Assembly (NCBI RefSeq): GCF_021391675.1
Contig: NZ_CP090095.1
Span: 2,361,501-2,425,500 of the forward strand
Direction: 5' to 3'
Source of the DNA: Neorhizobium galegae
Lineage (GTDB): Bacteria; Pseudomonadota; Alphaproteobacteria; Rhizobiales; Rhizobiaceae
Length of the DNA stretch: 64,000 bases
In this document: piece by piece, positions 40,944 to 49,462 of the stretch
Layout: each line of letters starts with the position of its first letter
How positions within the stretch are numbered: the stretch's first letter is position 1
Notes under the pieces: generated by a model
Told to the model about the DNA's origin: nothing
Seen by the model: only the letters and a program-made list of their open reading frames with translations
The model's database searches: none
Program-made: the position numbers and the translations under genes

Positions 40944-41660
40944 ATGCGCAAGATTGGCTTGATTGGCGGGATGAGTTTCGAAAGCACTGCCGTGTATTAT
41001 CGGCTGATCAACGAGATGGTACGCGAACGCCTCGGTGGTTTTGCGTCGGCCGATCTCCTGCTCCATTCCGTCAACTTCGCCGAAATCGTCGACATGCAGA
41101 AGGCCGGCCGCTGGGATCTGGCGGCCGAGCACCTTGCCAAGAGCGCTCACGGACTGAGAGCCGCCGGCGCCGAATGCATTCTGATCTGCACCAACACCAT
41201 GCATCTCGTCGCGCCGGAGGTGCAGGCTGCGGTCGACGTGCCCCTCATCCATGTCATCGACGAGACCGCCAGGGCGTTGACATCGAAAGGGCTGAACCGC
41301 CCGCTCCTGCTTGCGACCCGCTATACGATGGAGCACGGTTTCTATACCGAGCGCATGAAGATGCTCGGCATCGATGTCATGGTGCCGGACGCCGACGATC
41401 GCACCGATATCCATAACATCATCTTCAACGAACTCTGTGCCGGCACGGTTCTCGAAACCTCCCGCACCCGGGCCATCGCCATGATCGAAAAGGCGAAGGC
41501 TGAACGCGCCGACAGCATCATCCTCGGCTGCACGGAAATCTGCCTCCTCCTCGACCCCTCCGGCCTGCCGCTCCCTGGCGTCGATTCCACCGCCATCCAC
41601 GCCACCGCCGCAGTCGATTTCGCACTCGGCCAGTCGCCGGCAAAACAGGCAGCAGCATAG
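40944..41660 (+). CDS. Aspartate/glutamate racemase family protein
   Basis: 238-aa enzyme of the Asp/Glu racemase superfamily: the start RKIGLIGGMSFESTAVYYRL and the two catalytic cysteines Cys82 (ILICTNTMH) and Cys196 (IILGCTEICLL). Two intact Cys support a true PLP-independent racemase; aspartate is the likelier substrate, as in YgeA-like members. TTTGGAGAAAAA precedes the ATG at 40944. It lies about 80 bp after the QorB-like gene and just upstream of the MarR-GNAT gene. Confidence 0.87.
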   Translation: MRKIGLIGGMSFESTAVYYRLINEMVRERLGGFASADLLLHSVNFAEIVDMQKAGRWDLAAEHLAKSAHGLRAAGAECILICTNTMHLVAPEVQAAVDVPLIHVIDETARALTSKGLNRPLLLATRYTMEHGFYTERMKMLGIDVMVPDADDRTDIHNIIFNELCAGTVLETSRTRAIAMIEKAKAERADSIILGCTEICLLLDPSGLPLPGVDSTAIHATAAVDFALGQSPAKQAAA

Positions 41661-41673
41661 GTTACTTGACTCA

Positions 41674-41691
41674 GTCCAATAAATATTGGAC
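41674..41691. promoter_or_regulatory. Perfect 18-bp palindrome upstream of the MarR-GNAT gene
   Basis: GTCCAATA-AA-TATTGGAC has 8-bp perfect arms. It begins just after a TTGACT (41666-41671) that could be a -35 box and ends 27 bp before the MarR-GNAT start. Size and position fit a MarR-family operator for autoregulation. Confidence 0.6.
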
Positions 41692-41718
41692 AGAATCTTC
41701 GCATAGGAGATTCTGCCG

Positions 41719-42669
41719 ATGACCGATCCTGCCGTTCTCGACGCCGTCCGCGCCTTCAACCGTTTCTACACCAACAAGCTTGGCATTCTCGCCAAGGGCT
41801 ATCTCGACACCGACTACACGCTGACCGAGGCGCGCATCCTTTACGAGATGGGCGCCCGCAAACGGGTTTCGGCGACCGAACTCAACCGCGATCTCGGCCT
41901 CGATCCCGCCTATCTCAGCCGGCTCCTCAAAAAATTCCGCGAGGCGGGCTTCATCGACAGCGAGCCGGATCCCGACGACAAACGCAGCCAAATCCTCATT
42001 GTCACCGACAAGGGACAAGCCGAATATGAGACGCTTGGCGAACGCTCCCGCCAGCAGATCGCCCAGGATCTCAGGGGGGTGGATGCGCTCGGCCATGAAA
42101 ACCTGATCGGCTCGATGCGGGCGATCCGCACCATTCTCGATCCGCAATCGGCCGCCCCCTCCCCATCGGTCGTCATCCGTCCGCACCGGATCGGCGACAT
42201 GGGCTGGCTCATCGAAGCCCAGGCGGTCGCTTATGCGCGGGAATACGGCTGGAACGACAAGTTCGAAGGGCTGGTCGCCGAGGTCGCCGGCAAGTTCATC
42301 GCCAACTTCAACCCCGAACGCGAACGCTGCTGGATCGCCGAACGCGACGGCAAACGTGTCGGTTCGGTGATCGTGGCGGATGGCAGCGGCGACACCGCCA
42401 AGCTGCGCCTCCTCTATCTCGCCCCCGCCGCCCGCGGCCTCGGTCTCGGACGGACGCTGGTCGAGCAATGCATCAAGTTCTCGACGCTCGCCGGTTATAA
42501 AAAGCTGTCGCTCTGGACCAACGATTGCCTTACGGCCGCGATCCGCATCTACGAGACGACGGGCTTCAGACTCATAGCGGAGGAAAGGCACAACCTGTTC
42601 GGGCCGGAATGCAACGGCCAGACCTGGGAGCTGGAGCTCTGCGAGGCGAAGCTTTCGTCGTCGAACTAG
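41719..42669 (+). CDS. MarR-GNAT fusion: helix-turn-helix regulator with acetyltransferase domain
   Basis: 316-aa two-domain protein. Residues ~1-145 form a MarR-type winged helix ([25 protein letters not shown], then the [17 protein letters not shown] wing). Residues ~150-316 form a GNAT domain with [20 protein letters not shown], the acetyl-CoA loop. This architecture is known in bacteria, but the acetylated substrate and the inducer are not. A perfect palindrome lies just upstream. Its stop shares CTAG with the convergent pdxJ. Confidence 0.88.
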   Translation: MTDPAVLDAVRAFNRFYTNKLGILAKGYLDTDYTLTEARILYEMGARKRVSATELNRDLGLDPAYLSRLLKKFREAGFIDSEPDPDDKRSQILIVTDKGQAEYETLGERSRQQIAQDLRGVDALGHENLIGSMRAIRTILDPQSAAPSPSVVIRPHRIGDMGWLIEAQAVAYAREYGWNDKFEGLVAEVAGKFIANFNPERERCWIAERDGKRVGSVIVADGSGDTAKLRLLYLAPAARGLGLGRTLVEQCIKFSTLAGYKKLSLWTNDCLTAAIRIYETTGFRLIAEERHNLFGPECNGQTWELELCEAKLSSSN

Positions 42670-43418
42670 ACCGCCTGGCCGCAGGCGCGGCGGAAGCGGC
42701 GCACGGTTTCCGCGATGCCGTATTCGAGCGCATCCGCCGTCAGGCCATGGCCGATCGAGACTTCTGCCATCTTCGGAATGCGCTTCACCAATGCCGGCAG
42801 GTTGGCGACCGTCAGGTCGTGGCCGCCGTTGACGCCGAGCCCTTCGGCAAATGCCGCGTCCGCCGTTTGCCCCAGCTTTTCCAGGATCTCGGCTCCGCGC
42901 TCCGGATTGTCGAAACAGCCGCCATAGGGACCGGTATAGAGTTCGATACGATCGGCGCCCGTCGCCCTTGCGAGCTTTACCGCCTCGACATCGCCGTCGC
43001 CATCGGCAAACAGCGACACCCGCATGCCGCCCTTCTTGAGCCGCGTCACGATCGGCTTCAGCATCTCGTGCGTGGCACGGAAATCGAACCCGTGGTCGGA
43101 TGTCGCCTGGGTCGGATCGTCCGGCACCAAGGTCACCTGCTCCGGCTGGGTCGCCTCGCAGAGCGCCAGGAAATCCTCACTCGGGTATCCCTCGATATTG
43201 AACTCGGCCGCTGGAAACTCGTCGTCGATCAGCGCCCGAAGAACGGGCAGGTCGGTGAAGCGGATATGGCGCTGGTCCGGGCGCGGATGCACCGTCAGGC
43301 CGGCCGCCCCCGCCTCGAGCGCGATGCGCCCCAGCCCCTCGACGCTCGGCCAGGGAAGATCGCGGCGGTTGCGCAGCATGGCGACGGCATTGAGGTTCAC
43401 GGAAAGTTTGGTCGGCAT
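42666..43418 (-). CDS. pdxJ: Pyridoxine 5'-phosphate synthase
   Basis: 250-aa TIM-barrel enzyme that condenses deoxyxylulose-5-phosphate with 3-amino-2-oxopropyl phosphate to make pyridoxine 5'-phosphate. Family segments are [62 protein letters not shown] and [12 protein letters not shown]. The start at 43418 gives the standard N-terminus; the longer frame has no support. It is convergent with the MarR-GNAT gene. Confidence 0.96.
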   Translation of the reverse strand: MPTKLSVNLNAVAMLRNRRDLPWPSVEGLGRIALEAGAAGLTVHPRPDQRHIRFTDLPVLRALIDDEFPAAEFNIEGYPSEDFLALCEATQPEQVTLVPDDPTQATSDHGFDFRATHEMLKPIVTRLKKGGMRVSLFADGDGDVEAVKLARATGADRIELYTGPYGGCFDNPERGAEILEKLGQTADAAFAEGLGVNGGHDLTVANLPALVKRIPKMAEVSIGHGLTADALEYGIAETVRRFRRACGQAV

Positions 43419-43759
43419 GGCAATACCCGGTCTTTGAGAAATCGATCCGCTTTTAGGCCATGCGCCTTCGCAATGCCACCGGGTTTGGGAAAATGCACTT
43501 ATAAAGAGTTTTGATGGACGAGAATTCACGAGGCAACCGGGGCTACCATTTCCTAAAGTTTTAGCTAATCTACATCCAACAGAGTTCGCTGAGCAGGCCA
43601 AAAGGCGGCGGAATACGGTTTGAACAGCGAATTCTGCCATCCATTTTAATCGGGTCCGCATTCTCAGTACCGAGGTTCCATCCAGGAGGTTCGACGCAAA
43701 GTCGCAACCTGTAGATGCATATCTGACCACGACGCCAAAACGCAGGCGCAAGGAACTCG
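43419..43759. other. Intergenic region between pdxJ and the MerR-LuxR gene
   Basis: 341 bp separating two divergent genes. I see no convincing ORF or RNA. CTAAA-GT-TTTAG (43553-43564) is a small palindrome, and AAGGAACTCG directly before 43760 is the ribosome binding site of the MerR-type gene. Base composition is less GC-rich than in the flanking genes, consistent with promoters. Confidence 0.4.
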
Positions 43760-44449
43760 ATGCAGAGCGATATCATGCAGGCCATGACCGACGGTGCGCC
43801 CCCTGCGGGAGCAGCCCGCAATTTCCCTTATCTCCCCCAGGTCTCACTCCCTTTTGAAATGCCCAGCCAGCCAGTGGCGATCGCCGAAATGGCGGACCTC
43901 TTCGGCGTCACCCATCGCACCCTTCACTTCTACGAGGAAAAGGGCCTGATCACCGCTCGCCGCTCCGGCAGCATGCGGGTCTATGACAGGGTTCAGATCC
44001 ACCGGATGGCGGTCATCAATGCCTGTCGCGAGATCGGCATTCCGGTTGCTGTCATCCAGGAACTGATGGAAGAGCTTGCCGGCGCGACCTCGGAGGCGGA
44101 CGCGGACGAGATGTTCCACGACATGCTGGCGCGGCGCAAACGGGAGCTCACCGCCGACATTTCCCACATCCGCCGGCAGATGCAGCAGATCGAAAGCCTG
44201 CTGGTCGCCGAGGAGGAAAATCAGGCGCTTGTCACCCCCAAGCCCATGTCCCTGGTCCTGAGCGACATCGAGAAACGGTGTCTGGGGCTGATGGCCGAGG
44301 GTTATTCGGCGCCGCGGCTTGCCCGCGCGCTCAACCTCGAATTCGAGGACCTGCGCCGGATGGAGGATGACATCATCCAGAAATTCCAGGCCACCAACCG
44401 CTTTCAGGCCGTCGCCAAGGCGATGCTGCTCGGTTTCGTGCCGAACTGA
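43760..44449 (+). CDS. Hybrid regulator: MerR-type N-terminus with LuxR/GerE-like C-terminus
   Basis: 229 residues. About residues 38-108 form a MerR winged helix ([44 protein letters not shown]), followed by a coiled-coil-like helix to ~150. The last ~63 residues (from Leu167: [20 protein letters not shown], then [17 protein letters not shown]) follow the GerE/LuxR helix-turn-helix pattern, including the terminal NR-x-QAV-x2-A signature. Two DNA-binding domains on one chain are unusual. No effector domain is visible. The ribosome binding site AAGGAAC supports this start. Confidence 0.8.
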   Translation: MQSDIMQAMTDGAPPAGAARNFPYLPQVSLPFEMPSQPVAIAEMADLFGVTHRTLHFYEEKGLITARRSGSMRVYDRVQIHRMAVINACREIGIPVAVIQELMEELAGATSEADADEMFHDMLARRKRELTADISHIRRQMQQIESLLVAEEENQALVTPKPMSLVLSDIEKRCLGLMAEGYSAPRLARALNLEFEDLRRMEDDIIQKFQATNRFQAVAKAMLLGFVPN

Positions 44450-44483
44450 TCGGCCGGCGATCTTTCAGCGCACGCCAGCCTTC

Positions 44484-45608
44484 TCAGCGGACAATCGTCA
44501 GAGTCTCGGCCGCGCGCGTGATCGCGGTATAAAGCCAGCGCTCGCGGCTGTCACGAAACGCCCAGCTTTCATCGAACAGCACGACATTGTTCCACTGCGA
44601 ACCCTGCGCTTTATGCACGGTCAGCGCATAGCCGTAATCGAATTCGTCATAGCGCTTGCGGGTCGTCCAAGGAATTTCGCCTTCCTGTTCTTCGAATGCC
44701 TGTTTCAGAAGCTTGATCTTGGCAGCCCCGCGATCCATGTCGTCGTCTTCCGGCCGGATCATCAGGTTGATGCCGGGTTTGACCGTCTCGCGCGACGAAC
44801 TCATCACCTGCCAGAGCGAACCGTTGAGCAGGCCCTTGGCCGGATCGTTGCGCAGGCAGACCAGCTTGTCGCCGGATTGCGGATAGTCGGCGGTGAACCC
44901 TTTCAGTTCCCGGAGCCGCTGATTGTAGCGCTTGCGGGTCTTGTTGGTACCGACCAGAACCTGGTCCGCCTCCATCACCAAAGGTTGCGTCACCTCGTTG
45001 CGGGAAATCACTTTCGCCGTGCCGTAGTCGCCGTACATGATCTCCTTGCCCTCGCGCACGTTCATCGCGAGCTGGATGATCGGGTTGTCGCGCGCCTGGC
45101 GGTGGATATCCGTCAGCAGGTAATCCGGGTCCTGTTCGGTGAAGAAGCCTCCGCCGGTCACCGGCGGCAGCTGACCGGGATCGCCGAGCACCAGGATCGG
45201 CGTGCCGAAGCTCATCAGGTCCTTGCCGAGCGCCTCGTCCACCATCGAGCATTCGTCGATGATGATCAGCGCCGCCTTGGCGACCGGGCTCTGGCGGTTG
45301 ATCGAGAACATCGGCGCGATCGAAGTTTTCCCGGCATCGTCCTCGACCGCTTCCTCGCCGCGCGGCCTGTAGATCAGCGAGTGGATGGTTTTCGCGTTCC
45401 TCGCCCCACGCGAGCGAAGAACCTGCGCCGCCTTGCCGGTAAAGGCCGCAAACAGCACCTCGCCATCGACATTTTCGGCGAAATGTTTGGCAAGCGTGGT
45501 CTTGCCGGTGCCCGCATAACCGAACAGCCGAAAGACCTGGCTGCGGCCCTCTTTCAGCCATTGTGAAACGGCCTTGAGGGCCTCGTCCTGTTGCGGTGCA
45601 AATTGCAT
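44484..45608 (-). CDS. RecD2-like ATP-dependent DNA helicase (short, AAA-type)
   Basis: 374-aa superfamily 1B helicase. Walker A is FGYAGTGKTTLAKHF (about residues 28-42) and Walker B is LIIIDECSMVDE, followed by GDPGQLPPV. The C-terminal motifs are YALTVHKAQGSQW and WLYTAITRA. It is shorter than RecD or RecD2 (over 700 aa) and lacks their N-terminal regions, as in many standalone rhizobial versions. It probably has a DNA repair role; the partner is unknown. Confidence 0.87.
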   Translation of the reverse strand: MQFAPQQDEALKAVSQWLKEGRSQVFRLFGYAGTGKTTLAKHFAENVDGEVLFAAFTGKAAQVLRSRGARNAKTIHSLIYRPRGEEAVEDDAGKTSIAPMFSINRQSPVAKAALIIIDECSMVDEALGKDLMSFGTPILVLGDPGQLPPVTGGGFFTEQDPDYLLTDIHRQARDNPIIQLAMNVREGKEIMYGDYGTAKVISRNEVTQPLVMEADQVLVGTNKTRKRYNQRLRELKGFTADYPQSGDKLVCLRNDPAKGLLNGSLWQVMSSSRETVKPGINLMIRPEDDDMDRGAAKIKLLKQAFEEQEGEIPWTTRKRYDEFDYGYALTVHKAQGSQWNNVVLFDESWAFRDSRERWLYTAITRAAETLTIVR

Positions 45609-45787
45609 GGCAGGACTTGGCAGGATTCTGCAGCCAAGCGCAACCGAAAAAGAACGAAAGATGAATCAAAGGCCGGGATGAGCGCCGTTGCCGGTCTTCG
45701 GAGGACGGGCGACACCTTTCCTCCGTCTATGCGGTGGGGAGCGATTGCCGCTGTTCCGTTTCCATCATCGCCCCCTATGATCGCGGC

Positions 45788-47068
45788 ATGAAGATCCTGA
45801 TTCTCGGCGCAACCGGTTTTATCGGCTCGGCGATCCTGCAAAGGCTTGCCGCCGAGGGCCATCGGATAACCGGGCTCGGGCGAGACCCGGACAAGGCCCG
45901 CCTGAAATGGCCCACGGCCGAGTGGATAAAGGCCGATCTCGCGCAACTGACTGCCGCCGACTGGGGTCCGCTGATCGAGGACCAGGATGTCGTCGTCAAT
46001 TGTGCCGGCGCGCTGCAGGACGGTCTTTCCGATGATCTTGCGGCCACCCAGGAAAAGGCGATGCTGTCGCTCTACGAAGCGGCGCAGGCGCTCGGCGGCA
46101 GACGTATCGTGCAGATCTCCGCCCGCACGGATGGCGCAGCCGCCGACCTGCCGTTCCTCGCCACCAAACGCCGCGCCGACGAAGCGCTTGCGGCAAGCGG
46201 CCTCCCCTTCGTCATTCTGCGGCCGGCGCTTGTCATCGGCCGCAATGCCCATGGCGGCGCAGCGCTTCTCCGGGCGCTCGCGAGCCTTCCCGGCCTGCTG
46301 CCGCTCATCCATGCGGAAAGTCCGGTCGAAACCGTCTCGCTCGACGATGTCGCCGCCGCCGTTTCTCTTGCGGTCGACGGCGCCATCCCGACCGGCAGCG
46401 ATCTCGATCTCGCCGCCGACAAGACCCTGAACTTGTCTGACCTCGTGAAGCTTCACCGCACCTGGCTTGGCCTGCCCGCCGCCACCGCCATTGCATTGCC
46501 AGCAGCGCTTGCGAAACCCGTCACCTGGGCCGCCGACATCGCCGGACGACTCGGCTGGCGTTCGCCGCTTCGCTCGACGGCGATGACGGTAATGTCGGAA
46601 GGCGTCAGGAGCCTGAGGCCGAAACCGGCCGGCCTCGTCCTGGCAGATGCTGCAGAGACCCTCGCCGCCCATCCGAGCGGCGTCCAGGACCTCTGGTTCG
46701 CGCGGCTCTATCTCCTGAAACCCGCAATCATTCTGACGCTCTCGCTGTTCTGGCTGTTGTCCGGCCTCATCCCGCTCCTCGACCTGAGCGCCGCGGCAGC
46801 CCAATTTCCGCCCGTCGTGCCGGGCTCCTTCGCCATGGCGATAACGGTCGCGACATGTCTCCTCGACATCCTGCTCGGGTCTGCCGTCCTCGTCCGCCCC
46901 CATGCCCGCAAGGCGATGCTCGGGATGATCCTTACCAGCCTCGCCTACCTGGCCGGCGGCACGCTCCTCGCGCCGCAGCTCTGGCTCGATCCGCTTGGGG
47001 TCCTCGTGAAAGTCCTGCCGTCGGTCGCACTCACCCTCGTCTCCCTCGCCATTCTGGACGAACGCTGA
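45788..47068 (+). CDS. SDR family oxidoreductase with C-terminal DoxX-like membrane domain
   Basis: 426 residues. The N-terminal ~290 form an atypical SDR/NmrA-type domain (MKILILGATGFIGSAILQRL; ADLPFLATKRRADEALAASGL; FVILRPALVIG). The C-terminal ~125 hold four membrane spans of the DoxX-like type (LYLLKPAIILTLSLFWLLSG onward). The fusion suggests a membrane-tethered NAD(P)-dependent enzyme acting on a lipid or quinone substrate, but this is inference. Its stop overlaps the start of the DUF2269 gene by one base. Confidence 0.85.
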   Translation: MKILILGATGFIGSAILQRLAAEGHRITGLGRDPDKARLKWPTAEWIKADLAQLTAADWGPLIEDQDVVVNCAGALQDGLSDDLAATQEKAMLSLYEAAQALGGRRIVQISARTDGAAADLPFLATKRRADEALAASGLPFVILRPALVIGRNAHGGAALLRALASLPGLLPLIHAESPVETVSLDDVAAAVSLAVDGAIPTGSDLDLAADKTLNLSDLVKLHRTWLGLPAATAIALPAALAKPVTWAADIAGRLGWRSPLRSTAMTVMSEGVRSLRPKPAGLVLADAAETLAAHPSGVQDLWFARLYLLKPAIILTLSLFWLLSGLIPLLDLSAAAAQFPPVVPGSFAMAITVATCLLDILLGSAVLVRPHARKAMLGMILTSLAYLAGGTLLAPQLWLDPLGVLVKVLPSVALTLVSLAILDER

Positions 47069-47547
47069 TGGATGCCGAAAGCCTGTTGCGGCTCCTGCAT
47101 GTCGTCGGCGCCACGGTGCTGCTCGGAACCGGCGCCGGCATCGCCTTTTTCATGGTCGTCGCCCGGCGGACGGAAGATCCGAAGCTGATCGCCCATACCG
47201 CCGGCACGGTCGTGCTTGCCGATACCGTCTTCACCGCCACCGCCGTTTTCCTGCAGCCGATCACCGGCTACCTGCTGGCGAGAAGCATCGGCTGGTCGCT
47301 GACGGATGGCTGGATCGCCTTGTCGCTCATTCTCTACGTGGTGACAGGACTGTTCTGGCTGCCGGTCGTGTGGATCCAGATCCGGCTGCGCGATATCGCC
47401 CGCATCGCCTGCGAAGACTCCGCGCCGCTGCCGCCAGAATGGTACCGGCTCTACAGGATCTGGTTTGCCTGCGGCTTCCCGGCCTTCTTCGCGGTCATCG
47501 CCATCTTCTGGCTAATGCTGACCAAGCCGGATATCCCGCTGTTCTGA
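47068..47547 (+). CDS. DUF2269 family integral membrane protein
   Basis: 159-aa protein with four predicted spans: LLRLLHVVGATVLLGTGAGI, VVLADTVFTATAVFLQPITG, IALSLILYVVTGLFWLPVVW and WFACGFPAFFAVIAIFWLML. The conserved His in LLHVVG and the short loops fit DUF2269, which has no known function. It starts at TGATG, overlapping the stop of the SDR-DoxX gene, so the two are translationally coupled and probably act together at the membrane. Confidence 0.83.
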   Translation: MDAESLLRLLHVVGATVLLGTGAGIAFFMVVARRTEDPKLIAHTAGTVVLADTVFTATAVFLQPITGYLLARSIGWSLTDGWIALSLILYVVTGLFWLPVVWIQIRLRDIARIACEDSAPLPPEWYRLYRIWFACGFPAFFAVIAIFWLMLTKPDIPLF

Positions 47548-47551
47548 ACCC

Positions 47552-48028
47552 TCAGTGCTGCCGCTCGACCAGCTTCGCCAGCTGCTCGATCACCGTGCCC
47601 CAACCGTCGAAAAAGCCCAGTTCGTCATGCATCTTACGGTCCTCCGGGCTCTTGTGCATGACATGCGCCAGATATTCTGTGCCCTGCGGATGATCCTTGA
47701 AGGTGATGATCGCTGTCATAAACGGCTGTTCGGCCGGCCGCCAGCCGCCTGTCAGCGCATTGGTGAAGACGATCCTCTCCTGGTTGTCGGCGGCCAGAAA
47801 GCAGGCACTGAGATGCGGACCGAAATCGCCGCCGTTCTCGCTCATCTGCGTCTCGAAAGCCCCGCCCGGGCGAATGTCCATCGCCGCGACCCTGCAGAGC
47901 GCCGGCGCCGGGATCCACCACTGCTCGAAACTCGCCTTGTCCGTCCAGGCATTCCACACAGCCGAGCGCGGCGCCTTGATCAACCGCGAAATGGTGAGGT
48001 CGAGATCCGGATTGAACGTCTGCGTCAT
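47552..48028 (-). CDS. SRPBCC (AHSA1/START-like) domain protein
   Basis: 158-aa helix-grip protein with the AHSA1 pattern: ISRLIKAPRSAVWNAWTDKASFEQWW at the start, AMDIRPGGAFETQMSE, and a closing helix with GFFDGWGTVIEQLAKLV. Members bind hydrophobic ligands; some assist Hsp90. It overlaps the upstream ArsR gene by 4 bp, a common bacterial pairing in which the regulator controls the SRPBCC gene. The ligand is unknown. Confidence 0.85.
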   Translation of the reverse strand: MTQTFNPDLDLTISRLIKAPRSAVWNAWTDKASFEQWWIPAPALCRVAAMDIRPGGAFETQMSENGGDFGPHLSACFLAADNQERIVFTNALTGGWRPAEQPFMTAIITFKDHPQGTEYLAHVMHKSPEDRKMHDELGFFDGWGTVIEQLAKLVERQH

Positions 48029-48390
48029 CTGCCTGTCTCCTGTTTCTGTTCGTGCCGAAGGAATTCCTGTTTCGCCAGAACCAATTGCTCCAGCCTGTCA
48101 GTACGGGCTTCCCAGATCGCCCGCTGTTCGGAAAGCCAGTTCTCCAGCATCGCGAACCGTGCCCGCTCCAGCGTGCATGTCCGCACGCGGCCCTGCTTCT
48201 GCGTCCGGATCAGGCCGCTCTCCTCCAGGAAACGCACATGTTTCATGAACGAGGGCAGCGCCATGTCGAACGGTTCCGCGAGATCGCTGATGCTGGCCGA
48301 TCCGTGACCGAGCCGCGCCAGAACCGCCCGCCGGGTCGGATCTGCAAGCGCCTGGAACAGGCCGTCGAGTTCGCTTGAATAGTTTTCCAT
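48025..48390 (-). CDS. ArsR family helix-turn-helix regulator
   Basis: 121-aa winged-helix repressor: LDGLFQALADPTRRAVLARLGHG, SISDLAEPFDMALPSFMKHVRFLEESGLI and the RTQKQGRVRTCTL wing. It lacks the ELCVCDL metal-binding motif of ArsR, so it is probably not a metal sensor. The ATG at 48390 is favoured over one at 48405. Three copies of a GCTAAGTAT half-site lie immediately upstream, covering the promoter, which strongly suggests autoregulation of this gene and the coupled SRPBCC gene. Confidence 0.87.
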   Translation of the reverse strand: MENYSSELDGLFQALADPTRRAVLARLGHGSASISDLAEPFDMALPSFMKHVRFLEESGLIRTQKQGRVRTCTLERARFAMLENWLSEQRAIWEARTDRLEQLVLAKQEFLRHEQKQETGR

Positions 48391-48393
48391 AGG

Positions 48394-48435
48394 GCTAAGT
48401 ATCAAATCAAAATACTTAGCTCAACAGCTAAGTAT
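48394..48435. promoter_or_regulatory. Triple half-site operator for the ArsR-type regulator
   Basis: GCTAAGTAT (48394-48402), ATACTTAGCT (48412-48421) and AGCTAAGTAT (48426-48435) alternate in orientation. The outer pair makes a perfect 10-bp inverted repeat with a CAAC spacer; the inner pair makes a 9-bp one with a 9-bp spacer. The array touches the ArsR start, so bound repressor would block its promoter. Confidence 0.75.
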
Positions 48436-48540
48436 GATTTTCTCGAAAAAATCTTCGGCATCGACGGAATAAATCCGCCACGCCCGGTGTCTTGACTTCG
48501 GTGGCCGATGTGAGGCCGCCATCAACCAGGGAGACGATCC

Positions 48541-48918
48541 ATGAAAACCTTCATCCTCGTGCCTTTCGCACTTGCAGCGCTGACCTCGGTCGCCTTTGCC
48601 GCCGGCCCGTTCAAGACCGTCAAGACCTCGACCAAGGGCGAAGTCCTCGTCGGCGAAAAGGGCATGACGCTCTATACCTTCAAGAACGACAAGGCCGGCA
48701 CCTCCAACTGCTACGACAAATGCGCCGCCAACTGGCCGCCGGTCATGGCCGCTTCCGATGCGAAGGCCGATGGTGCATACTCCATCGTGACCCGCAAGGA
48801 CGGGGCCAAGCAGTGGGCGAAGGATGGCATGCCGCTCTATTACTGGGTCAAGGACACCAAGGAAGGCGACACCACCGGTGACGGCGTGAACGGCGTGTGG
48901 GATGTCGCAAAACCCTGA
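48541..48918 (+). CDS. COG4315 family secreted repeat protein
   Basis: 125-aa exported protein with signal peptide MKTFILVPFALAALTSVAFA and a mature part carrying the family's repeat: MTLYTFKNDKAGTSNCYDKC, then MPLYYWVKDTKEGDTTGDGV (the Y-x-[FWY]-x2-D pattern). Two Cys, in NCYDKC, probably form a disulfide. The function is unknown. It precedes an ECF sigma gene by a 17-bp overlap, so it is the first gene of that operon and probably a member of its regulon. Confidence 0.87.
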   Translation: MKTFILVPFALAALTSVAFAAGPFKTVKTSTKGEVLVGEKGMTLYTFKNDKAGTSNCYDKCAANWPPVMAASDAKADGAYSIVTRKDGAKQWAKDGMPLYYWVKDTKEGDTTGDGVNGVWDVAKP

Positions 48919-49462
48919 TCAATCCACGTCCGGAACGGCGCGTGAGGCACAGGCTCCCGCGCCGCTTTCCTTCGAGGCGCAGATCCTCGCCCTCCTGCCC
49001 TCGCTCAGGCGCTATTCGCGCAGCCTGACGCGCTCGGACACGGAGAGCGAGGACCTGTTGCAGGATTGCGTCGAAAAGGCGCTGGTCAGCCGTGGCCAAT
49101 GGCGCGGCGCGAATTTCAAATCCTGGACCTACAGGATCATGACCAATCTTCACCTCAACGCGCGCCGGTCGATCGCGCGACGCCCTTCTGTCGGCATAGA
49201 GGAGGCGGAGACCTTGGCTGCAAGCACGGTTGTCGACGATCCGCTGGAAAAGAACCGGCTCGTGCAGGCGCTGGAGACGCTGCCGAAGGAGGCACGCGCG
49301 GTGCTGATGCTGGTCGTCGTCGAAGGTTACGCCTATCAGGAAGTCGCCGAGATGCTGGACATACCGGTCGGCACGGTGATGTCGCGCCTGTCTCGGGCGC
49401 GCCAGGCCTTGCGGGAAAAAATGCGGGAGGAAAACGTCATACCATTGCGGAGACCAAGATGA
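48902..49462 (+). CDS. ECF-type RNA polymerase sigma factor
   Basis: 186-aa group 4 sigma factor. Region 2 is LLPSLRRYSRSLTRSDTESEDLLQDCVEKAL to SWTYRIMTNLHLNARR, which contacts core polymerase and melts the -10. Region 4 is LPKEARAVLMLVVVEGYAYQEVAEMLDIPVGTVMSRLSRARQAL, which reads the -35. There is a Pro/Ala-rich N-terminal tail of ~20 residues. It overlaps the COG4315 gene by 17 bp and the anti-sigma gene by 4 bp (ATGA), the classical sigma/anti-sigma layout. Confidence 0.93.
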   Translation: MSQNPDQSTSGTAREAQAPAPLSFEAQILALLPSLRRYSRSLTRSDTESEDLLQDCVEKALVSRGQWRGANFKSWTYRIMTNLHLNARRSIARRPSVGIEEAETLAASTVVDDPLEKNRLVQALETLPKEARAVLMLVVVEGYAYQEVAEMLDIPVGTVMSRLSRARQALREKMREENVIPLRRPR

